Assembly (NCBI GenBank): GCA_012837465.1
Contig: DURG01000320.1
Coordinates: forward strand, 1 to 10,736
Reading direction: 5' to 3'
From: Propionibacterium sp.
Lineage (GTDB): Bacteria > Actinomycetota > Actinomycetes > Propionibacteriales > Propionibacteriaceae
DNA: 10,736 bases
The notes below the pieces were generated by a model. That model worked only from the letters and a program-made list of their open reading frames with translations. It was not told where the DNA came from and made no database searches. The first letter of the stretch is position 1; every line of letters begins with the position of its first letter. Both the position numbers and the translations under genes were made by a program. Positions 1 through 4,468 of this stretch are shown piece after piece.

Positions 1-11
1 CGCAGCCGATC
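1..11 (+). repeat. Tail fragment of a preceding repeat unit
   Basis: The first 11 bases, CGCAGCCGATC, are identical to 67-77 inside repeat copy A. This gives a 66-bp period and suggests that another copy of the repeat ends here and continues to the left of the window. Only 11 bases are visible, so this is tentative. Confidence 0.4.
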
Positions 12-94
12 TGGTCCCTGAGCGTCCGCCTGCGAGCTTGCGAGCCAGCGGACGACGAAGGGCCCCCGCAGCCGATCCATCACCTCAACCACCG
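11..94 (+). repeat. Structured interspersed repeat, copy A
   Basis: The copy opens with TGGTCCCTGAG, followed by a hairpin with a 7-bp stem (CGTCCGC at 23-29, GCGGACG at 48-54, 18-nt loop). A conserved tail follows: ACGAAGGGC, then CGCAGCCGATC, then CACCTCAACCACCG. Two further copies with the same block order lie at the right edge of the window. It sits at the 3' end of the minus-strand hydrolase gene and contributes its stop codon. No T-run follows the stem in either direction, so a classical intrinsic terminator is not shown. Actinobacterial genomes commonly carry intergenic repeats of the GGTCCCTGAG...CGAAGGG type; this appears to be one of them (from memory, not searched). Confidence 0.75.
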
Positions 95-984
95 GGCTGC
101 TCCCGCAACCACCGCTGCAGGAACTCGTCGACCAGCACGATGTAGCCGGGCCTGTCGGCGAAGTAGCCGCCGCAGTGGTAGGCGCCGTCGAAGGTGACCA
201 GTTCGACGACGTCCGCACCTCCGGCCGCCTCCTGCAGATCAAGCGCGTGCTGGTAGGGGATGATCTGGTCCTCGGTGCCGTGCAGCAACAGGATGGGCCG
301 GGGTGGGATGTCCGCGATGGCGTCGATGGGGCGCACATCGCGGAATCGGTAGCCGTGCAGGAGACGGTTGGCCAGCGCCACGATGGGGACCAACGGCGCG
401 GCCGGCACCCGGTGGCCGCGGAACGCCTGCGCCACCACGTCGGTGAGCGTTGCGAAGGGGGAGTCCAGCACAAGCGCCTCGATGCGCGGCTCCTTCGCTG
501 CGGTGAGGATTGCCGTGGAGGCGCCTCCAGAGAAGCCGACCACGGCGATCCTCGCGTCCGGACGTCGGGTGGCCGCGAAGTCGACGGCGGCCGCGAGGTC
601 GAGTTGCTCGTGAAAGGCGAGCGAGAGCGCTCCGTCCTCGGAGTCGCTCGACCCCCGGAAGTCGAACAGCAGCACGCTGTGATCGCGCTTGAAGAGCCCC
701 GGGCCGATGCCGAGCATGTCCGCCTTGGTTCCCCGGTGGCCGTGCGCGACGACCACGACGCTCTCCGAACTGGGCTCGTCGAACCACCACCCCGCGAGGC
801 GCACCCCGTCCTCCGCGCGGAAGGTTACGTCCTCGGCCTCAAGACCCACCTCGAAGGGCGTGAACCCGTAGGGCGGCCAAACGCGACGAGGACCATTCAA
901 GGAGCGCGCACCAATGGCCCCGATCGTTGCTGCTGCGACCCCTGCTCCGAGTGCAGCCCAGCTGGCCGCCTGCTTCCACTTCAT
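85..984 (-). CDS. Membrane-anchored alpha/beta hydrolase
   Basis: This 299-residue protein has the alpha/beta hydrolase layout. Visible are the oxyanion-side HGHRG at 81-85, the nucleophile elbow GFSGG at 150-154 (Ser152), the acid in HGTEDQIIP (Asp239) and the catalytic His270 in YHCGGY. A hydrophobic, Ala/Gly-rich stretch at about residues 8-26 follows a lysine-containing start, so it is probably an uncleaved anchor or signal, with the catalytic domain outside the membrane. The family includes esterases, peptidases of the dienelactone-hydrolase/BAAT-like type and acyl hydrolases; the substrate cannot be assigned. The ATG at 984 is preceded by AGGAAAG at good spacing. It diverges from vapBC across a 77-bp gap and looks monocistronic. 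The last codons and the stop lie inside repeat copy A, so the C-terminus may have been trimmed or remodelled by the repeat. Fold confidence is high, role unknown. Confidence 0.85.
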   Translation of the reverse strand: MKWKQAASWAALGAGVAAATIGAIGARSLNGPRRVWPPYGFTPFEVGLEAEDVTFRAEDGVRLAGWWFDEPSSESVVVVAHGHRGTKADMLGIGPGLFKRDHSVLLFDFRGSSDSEDGALSLAFHEQLDLAAAVDFAATRRPDARIAVVGFSGGASTAILTAAKEPRIEALVLDSPFATLTDVVAQAFRGHRVPAAPLVPIVALANRLLHGYRFRDVRPIDAIADIPPRPILLLHGTEDQIIPYQHALDLQEAAGGADVVELVTFDGAYHCGGYFADRPGYIVLVDEFLQRWLREQPGG

Positions 985-1021
985 GGCTTCTTTCCTACCA
1001 TTCCCAGCAAGCTGCGCATCA

Positions 1022-1061
1022 CTGATGCATAGTTCATGCTTCAGAGGTGTACGATCGGTTC
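1022..1061 (+). promoter_or_regulatory. vapBC promoter and probable autoregulatory operator
   Basis: An inverted repeat, CTGATGCAT (1022-1030) and ATGCTTCAG (1036-1044), pairs 8 of 9 positions around a 5-nt spacer. Directly downstream is a -10-like TACGAT at 1050-1055, followed after 6 nt by the ATG at 1062. This is the spacing of a leaderless actinobacterial promoter. No convincing -35 is visible. Ribbon-helix-helix antitoxins usually repress their own operon by binding such palindromes, so the inverted repeat is the natural VapB-VapC operator; that assignment is inferred. The divergent hydrolase promoter must also lie in this 77-bp gap, so the site could affect both genes. Confidence 0.55.
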
Positions 1062-1301
1062 ATGAGGACCACGATCAGGCTCGATCCAGAAGTTGCCGCC
1101 GCGGCCGAACGCCTGCGGCGGGAGCGCCACATCGGTCTGGGCGAGGCTGTCAATGAGTTGGCTAGGGCGGGGCTGCTCCACTCGCCGCAGAACCGTGGGT
1201 TCCATCAGCGGACCGTTGAGGTTGGGCTGAAGATCGACTTCACCAATATTGGAGACACCCTCGAGTTGTTGGATCAGTTCGATGCCGGGGACGCTCCGTG
1301 A
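1062..1301 (+). CDS. vapB: VapB-type ribbon-helix-helix antitoxin
   Basis: This 79-residue protein begins with a short beta strand (RTTIRLDPEV) and two helices (about residues 8-38), the ribbon-helix-helix DNA-binding fold of VapB antitoxins. Residues 40-79 form the tail expected to wrap around the toxin. An in-frame GTG at 1047 would add five residues, but ATG 1062 is preferred because the RHH strand starts right there and a -10-like TACGAT lies 6 nt upstream, fitting leaderless expression. The stop overlaps the vapC start in a GTGA arrangement, so the two are translationally coupled. The role is to neutralise the downstream PIN toxin and autorepress the pair. Confidence 0.85.
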   Translation: MRTTIRLDPEVAAAAERLRRERHIGLGEAVNELARAGLLHSPQNRGFHQRTVEVGLKIDFTNIGDTLELLDQFDAGDAP

Positions 1302-1726
1302 TCGTCGACGCGAGCGTTCTGCTGTATGCCGTGGACAGCCGGTCCCACTTCCATGGTGCGGCTCGGTCGTGGTTGGAGAAGGCCTTGAACGGGGTCGAGC
1401 GTGTCGGGCTTCCGTGGGCATCCCTGCTGGCCTTCCAACGCATCGTCACCCATCCGCGGGTGACCGCTGATCCGCTGACCGCAACCGAAGCGTGGCGGTT
1501 CGTCACCGATTGGCTCGACGCCGATCTGGCCTGGGTTCCCAACCCTGGCGGGCGGCACGGCGAGATCCTCGGACGGTTTCTGACCGAGGGTGACTTCCGA
1601 GGGAACCTCGTCACTGATGCCCATCTCGCTGCCTTGGCGATCGAGCATGGCACCAGTATCTGCTCCTTCGACAGTGACTTTGCCCGTTTTGAGGGGCTTC
1701 AGTGGGTGTCCCCAGCCTCGATTTGA
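1298..1726 (+). CDS. vapC: VapC-type PIN-domain ribonuclease toxin
   Basis: The 142-residue protein is a single PIN domain, a Mg-dependent endoribonuclease that in VapC toxins usually cuts tRNA or rRNA. The first catalytic acid is Asp4 in IVDASVLLYA. The later acids are Asp107 in NLVTDAHLAALA and Asp125/Asp127 in CSFDSDFARF. The central WASLLAFQRIVTHPRV segment (40-55) is typical of the actinobacterial (Mtu-type) PIN subfamily. The glutamate present there in many VapCs is not visible at that position, which I recall as normal for this subfamily. The GTG start overlaps the vapB stop by 4 bases. The stop codon lies inside the -35 box of the downstream initiator tRNA. The target RNA is unknown. 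Confidence 0.88.
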   Translation: MIVDASVLLYAVDSRSHFHGAARSWLEKALNGVERVGLPWASLLAFQRIVTHPRVTADPLTATEAWRFVTDWLDADLAWVPNPGGRHGEILGRFLTEGDFRGNLVTDAHLAALAIEHGTSICSFDSDFARFEGLQWVSPASI

Positions 1727-1751
1727 GTTCTCGGGGTCAGATCCGTATAGT
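1723..1751 (+). promoter_or_regulatory. Promoter of the initiator tRNA gene
   Basis: TTGAGT (1723-1728) and TATAGT (1746-1751) are separated by exactly 17 bases and match the -35 and -10 consensus at 4/6 and 5/6. Transcription would start near 1758, about five bases before the mature tRNA 5' end. The -35 box contains the vapC stop codon (1724-1726), so vapC and the tRNA promoter are interlocked. Confidence 0.7.
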
Positions 1752-1762
1752 TATCGGAGCGA

Positions 1763-1839
1763 CGCGGGGTGGAGCAGCTCGGTAGCTCGCTGGGCTCATA
1801 ACCCAGAGGTCACAGGTTCAAATCCTGTCCCCGCTACCA
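1763..1839 (+). tRNA. Initiator tRNA-fMet (CAT)
   Basis: The 77-nt sequence folds as a complete cloverleaf with an encoded CCA (1837-1839). The anticodon CAT is at 1797-1799. Initiator hallmarks are present: an unpaired first acceptor position (C1 opposite T72), three consecutive G:C pairs in the anticodon stem (GGG/CCC next to the loop), and the A11:T24 D-stem pair. The T arm is ACAGG-TTCAAAT-CCTGT. The mismatch keeps the formylated tRNA from being handled as an elongator. It has its own promoter upstream and an intrinsic terminator five bases downstream, so it is a single-gene unit. Confidence 0.96.
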
Positions 1840-2083
1840 CATCGGGAATCCCGGCCAACGGAAGTTGGTCGGGATTCTCTGCTTTCTTACGCGGCAGGAT
1901 GGTGGCGACGTCGACGTCGAGCAATTCTGCCGCCGCGAAGACGTCCTGAAGCGACCAAGCAACGTCGCCCCGTAGCTTCTTTCCAGCCACAGAAGGCGTC
2001 ACTCCCAGCGCCTCGGCCAGATCCTTATTCCTGAGCCTTCGGCGAAACAGAGCCTTGTGACCATCGATGAACGAGGTCACCAC
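1796..2083 (-). pseudogene. Chimeric remnant: IS3 orfB start fused to XRE-type HTH
   Basis: The 95-codon frame has three segments of different origin. Residues 1-13 (MVTSFIDGHKALF) match the usual start of an IS3-family OrfB (FIDxH...F) and overlap the orfA stop, as in IS3 elements. From about residue 14 the sequence (RNKDLAEALGVTPSVAGKKLRGDVAWSLQDVFAAAELLDVDVATILP) is the helix-turn-helix core of an XRE/CI-like regulator that has lost its first helix. The last 14 residues (VVAGTGFEPVTSGL) are the antisense translation of the tRNA 3' half, and the stop lies in the tRNA anticodon region. The junction between IS and HTH sequence is near 2045. I read this as the scar of an IS insertion or deletion in an older regulator gene beside the tRNA. 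A functional short HTH protein made from the orfB start is possible but unlikely. Confidence 0.7.
1844..1889 (+). terminator. Intrinsic terminator of the tRNA unit
   Basis: GAATCCCGGCCAAC (1846-1859) pairs with GTTGGTCGGGATTC (1864-1877) over 14 positions with one G:T wobble and a GGAA tetraloop. A T-rich tail (TCTGCTTTCTTA) follows. This is a strong factor-independent terminator right after the CCA end. It also lies antisense within the 3' part of the minus-strand chimeric frame, which implies that the last 30 or so codons of that frame were not selected as protein. Confidence 0.88.
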
Positions 2084-2458
2084 GGCAGTCGCGGGTCGAG
2101 CTCACCGCTGCGCATGAAACTCGACGCCGCCATCAAAATCTCGTTGGCCCGTTTGAGTTCGCGGACCTCCTGCTCGAGCTGCCTGATCCGCGCCGCATCA
2201 CTAGTGGTCGTCCCGGGTACCTCGCCGGCGTCGATGCGGTTCTGTTTGGTCCATCCGCGCAACGTGTCCGGGTTGACTCCGACACGCTGCCCGATCCTGA
2301 TCACCGCTTGGTTCATCGACAACGAAGGATCGTCCTTCATCGCTTCGTGAACCAGGCGGATGGAGCGTTCCCGCAACTCCGGCGGGTACTTCCTCGGTGC
2401 TGGCATGGTCATCATCCTTTCGTGGAATCAGACCCTCCACCAGACCCGGGGCGGTTCA
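2045..2458 (-). mobile_element. Truncated IS3-family insertion sequence
   Basis: The left end is visible: reading on the minus strand from 2458 the element starts TGAACCGCCCCGGG, with the TG terminus usual for IS3. Then come a short leader, a complete orfA and the first ~13 codons of orfB. The rest of orfB, with its DDE integrase domain, and the right inverted repeat are missing; the sequence changes to an XRE-type gene at about 2045. The element is therefore immobile on its own. No target-site duplication can be defined because one end is gone. Confidence 0.8.
2077..2406 (-). CDS. IS3-family transposase OrfA
   Basis: The 109-residue protein has the IS3 OrfA architecture. An N-terminal basic segment (PAPRKYPPELRERSIRLV) leads into a helix-turn-helix at about 8-55 (VNPDTLRGWTKQ), then a linker, then a leucine-zipper-like coiled coil at about 70-95 (IRQLEQEVRELKRANEIL). 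It binds the element ends and normally supplies the N-terminus of the frameshifted OrfAB transposase. ATG 2406 is chosen because AAAGGA lies 8 nt upstream; two further ATGs at 2412 and 2415 would add up to three residues but leave no room for that site. Its end overlaps the orfB start by a few bases, as usual. With orfB destroyed it cannot transpose, but could still act as a DNA-binding inhibitor of related elements. Confidence 0.88.
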   Translation of the reverse strand: MPAPRKYPPELRERSIRLVHEAMKDDPSLSMNQAVIRIGQRVGVNPDTLRGWTKQNRIDAGEVPGTTTSDAARIRQLEQEVRELKRANEILMAASSFMRSGELDPRLPW

Positions 2459-2493
2459 CTCTCCTGAGCGTTGTCCCCGGCATACTTGACGCC

Positions 2494-3186
2494 ATGAGAT
2501 CGCGCGTCCTGTACCTGTTCCTCGGAGCGCTCGGCATGCTCGTACTCATCGTCGTCGCTGCCGCCATCGCCTGGTGGTCGATCTCGGAGCCGCTTGACGA
2601 CCGGCCGTCGTCCCCGGCGCCAAGGCCGGCCGTCGACCAGCTCGGAGAACCCGCCCCGCCCCCCGTGCTGGGCACTGATGAGGTCTGGATCGGCGCCATC
2701 GAGTTGTCCTCGGAGCTGCTCCTGGTGCCGGATGCCACGCTGCGCGACGTCGTGGCCACCGGGAGGGGGATCTACTCCGGGGCGCATGGGCTCACCGTCG
2801 CCTACCTCGACGTGGACGCGACCGTCCCGTTCGCGGAGGTCGCCAAGGAGGTGGGTGGTGACTCCGTGGTGAAGGCGGCGCCTGGGGGCCAAGTGGCGGT
2901 GGAGCGCACGGTCGAGGTGCTCGGCCGGGGCATTCCGGTGGTGGCCACCGGCACCGTCGACGTGGTGGGCGGCAAGATCGTGGTGCGCCCCACGGCGATC
3001 GACTTCGGCCTGCCGGAGTTCCTCTCCAAGGCGCTGGGCACCCTGGTCGATTCCCTCGTCACGATCGAGCACGAGGTCACCGGACTCCCGGAGAACCTGG
3101 AACTGTTGGACGTCTCGGTGCTGCGCGAGGGGTTCCGCGCCAGCCTCGCAGGATCCGACGTGGTGTTGGCCGAAACCAACCGATGA
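2494..3186 (+). CDS. DUF2993 / LmeA-like membrane-anchored or secreted protein
   Basis: The protein has 230 residues. An N-terminal hydrophobic segment (about 5-28) follows two arginines and acts as signal or anchor. A Pro-rich linker (38-60) follows, then a domain resembling DUF2993. Typical features are a region of alternating hydrophobic strands (VWIGAIELSSELLLV, GLTVAYLDVDATVPFAEVA) and the closing GLPENLELLDVSVLREGFRASLAGSDVVL (197-225), similar to the end of LmeA-type phospholipid-binding proteins. LmeA acts in mycobacterial lipomannan elongation; the function here is not established. The frame is open from 2308, but ATG 2494 puts the signal segment at the N-terminus, and the upstream part is antisense to the IS. 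No clear ribosome site is seen; a weak -10-like CATACT at 2481-2486 would permit a leaderless message. It starts only 35 bp from the IS end, so its native promoter may have been displaced. Confidence 0.65.
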   Translation: MRSRVLYLFLGALGMLVLIVVAAAIAWWSISEPLDDRPSSPAPRPAVDQLGEPAPPPVLGTDEVWIGAIELSSELLLVPDATLRDVVATGRGIYSGAHGLTVAYLDVDATVPFAEVAKEVGGDSVVKAAPGGQVAVERTVEVLGRGIPVVATGTVDVVGGKIVVRPTAIDFGLPEFLSKALGTLVDSLVTIEHEVTGLPENLELLDVSVLREGFRASLAGSDVVLAETNR

Positions 3187-3222
3187 TGCGGATGTCGAAT
3201 TGATAACGACCGGACACGTCAC

Positions 3223-3251
3223 TTGACCCGGGGTGGTTTGCGGAGCACCAT
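3223..3251 (+). promoter_or_regulatory. Possible promoter of the LacI-family gene
   Basis: TTGACC (3223-3228) and CACCAT (3246-3251) are 17 bases apart, about 30 bases before the regulator start. The -35 is good and the -10 is weak (3 of 6). The same stretch resembles an IS end (3225-3238), so the -35 may have been brought in by a mobile element. No LacI-type palindrome is seen here, so there is no sign of autorepression. Confidence 0.3.
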
Positions 3252-3282
3252 GGGCTGAACTTGAACGATCCACGGGGGTTCG

Positions 3283-4281
3283 ATGAACAAGCCCACGCTT
3301 GCCAGTCTGGCCGCGGAGTTGAACGTGTCCCGTCAGACGATCTCCAACGTCATCAACTTCCCTGACCGGGTGCGCCCCGAGACGCGTGCTCGGGTGCAGG
3401 AAGCCATCGAACGCTCGGGCTACCGCCCCTCGGCCGCAGCCCGCGCCCTGCGCAACCAACGGGCCAATGCGCTGGGCCTCAGGCTCAGCAACCCCCGCAA
3501 CGGGATCTCCGGCTCCATTATGGACGCCTTCACCCACTCACTGGTGGAACGCGCCGACCAGAGCGGCTACCGCATCGTGCTGTTCCCGGCGCGCACCAAT
3601 GAGGAAGAGGTGGACAAGCTCGTCGAACTGCGCCGCACGCTCGCCATCGACGCCTGCATCCTCACCGACACGTGGCTCGACGACGCCCGGCCCGCCCAAC
3701 TCGCGGAGGCCAGCGTGCCATTCGCCGCGTTCGGGCGCCCCTGGGGCGCCAAGGACCACGGACGGTGGGCCGATGTCGACGGCCGCGCCGGGGCCGCGGA
3801 GGCCGCCGCGCACCTGCGTGCCCTGGGCCACGAACGCATCGGCTACCTCGGCTGGTCAGACGGCTCCCCGGTCGGCAAGGACCGGCGGGTCGGCTGGGCG
3901 CAGGCGCTCTGCCTGAGCGGCGACCAAGAGGCCGAACTCGCCGTCGAGGTGGAGGACACCGTCGACGACGGTGCGGCCGGAATGGCCGAACTGCTCTCCC
4001 GCGGCGCAACTGCGGTGGTGTGCGCCTCCGACACCCTTTCCCTCGGGGCCTTCACCGTGATCCGGCGCCGTGGCGGCTCGCGGCAGTGCATCATCGGTTT
4101 CGACAACACGCCCGTGGCGCGCGAACTGGGGCTCTCCAGCATGGCCCAGCCGGTCGACGAGGTGGCCGCCACCGTCCTCGACATGGTGCTGGCGCAGATC
4201 GCGGACCCCGCCGTCGAGCTGGAGGGCGTGCTGATCGCGCCCGCGCTCGTGGCGCGCCAGGGCTCGGCGCTGACGGGGTGA
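3283..4281 (+). CDS. LacI-family transcriptional regulator
   Basis: The 332-residue protein has the standard LacI arrangement. The HTH is at about 4-25 (TLASLAAELNVSRQTISNVIN), the hinge helix at about 48-60 (RPSAAARALRNQR), then a two-lobed periplasmic-binding-type effector domain from residue 62 to the end. Family landmarks include LGHERIGYLGW (181-191), ASDTLSLGAF (248-257), IGFDNTPVAR (271-280) and the C-terminal MAQPVDEVAATVLDMVL. In this family a small molecule, usually a sugar, releases or promotes operator binding. GGGGG at 3274-3278 serves the ATG at 3283. The ABC importer operon begins 188 bp downstream in the same direction and carries a LacI-type operator on its promoter, so it is the expected target. 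The effector cannot be told from the sequence. Confidence 0.92.
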   Translation: MNKPTLASLAAELNVSRQTISNVINFPDRVRPETRARVQEAIERSGYRPSAAARALRNQRANALGLRLSNPRNGISGSIMDAFTHSLVERADQSGYRIVLFPARTNEEEVDKLVELRRTLAIDACILTDTWLDDARPAQLAEASVPFAAFGRPWGAKDHGRWADVDGRAGAAEAAAHLRALGHERIGYLGWSDGSPVGKDRRVGWAQALCLSGDQEAELAVEVEDTVDDGAAGMAELLSRGATAVVCASDTLSLGAFTVIRRRGGSRQCIIGFDNTPVARELGLSSMAQPVDEVAATVLDMVLAQIADPAVELEGVLIAPALVARQGSALTG

Positions 4282-4292
4282 TCCCTCGATAC

Positions 4293-4391
4293 GTTCGCTC
4301 GTTCCTCGCGAACACTCGGGACCCGGAGGGGGTGAGCAGCTCGTTCCTCGCGAACACTTGGGAGCCAATGGGCGTTCGCTCGCGGCGAGCG
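4293..4391 (+). repeat. Duplicated hairpin repeat between regulator and importer
   Basis: A 20-bp block, GCTCGTTCCTCGCGAACACT, occurs at 4297-4316 and again at 4339-4358, a 42-bp period. Each copy contains the complementary arms GTTC and GAAC; in the first copy this extends to GTTCGC (4293-4298) with GCGAAC (4308-4313). A third stem, CGCTCGC (4377-4383) with GCGAGCG (4385-4391), closes the region. No T-run follows, so termination of the lacI transcript here is possible but not shown. The block resembles the short GC-rich intergenic repeats common in actinobacteria and differs from the edge repeats of this window. Confidence 0.65.
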
Positions 4392-4414
4392 GTCAATGGC
4401 ACCATTTGCAAAGT

Positions 4415-4430
4415 TGAATGCGGTTACACT
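4415..4430 (+). promoter_or_regulatory. LacI-family operator overlapping the importer promoter -10
   Basis: TGAATGCGGTTACA at 4415-4428 matches the family consensus TGnAAnCGnTTnCA at 9 of 10 fixed positions, with the central CG in place. It overlaps a -10-like TACACT (4425-4430), so a bound repressor would block RNA polymerase. The -35 is unclear; TTGCAA at 4406-4411 is too close (13 bp) for a standard promoter. The start codon of the lipoprotein gene is 38 bases further on. Confidence 0.6.
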
Positions 4431-4468
4431 GTCCAAGCTTGTTAGCCAGTACCTCGAAGGAATCCCAT

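Noticed and set aside
1840..2045. Right inverted repeat of the IS3 element
   Set aside because: I looked for a CCCGGGGCGGTTCA-like end on this side and found none; the element breaks off within orfB.
1890..2083. Intact XRE-family regulator gene
   Set aside because: The N-terminal residues are IS3 OrfB sequence and the first HTH helix is missing; the C-terminal part is antisense to a terminator and a tRNA.
2308..2493. Upstream extension of the DUF2993 frame to 2308
   Set aside because: The added 62 residues are antisense to IS3 orfA, and the signal segment would become internal.
2428..3537. Long minus-strand open frame (369 codons) opposite the DUF2993 gene
   Set aside because: It spans the opposite strand of two clear plus-strand genes and the gap between them. 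Its composition is the His/Arg/Gly-rich pattern of a GC-rich shadow frame, and no domain is recognisable.
4293..4391. CRISPR array
   Set aside because: There are only two exact repeat copies of 20 bp with a 22-bp gap, the repeats extend imperfectly into the gap, and no cas gene is present.
4406..4430. TTGCAA (4406-4411) as the -35 partner of TACACT (4425-4430)
   Set aside because: The spacing is only 13 bp, outside the range for a housekeeping promoter.
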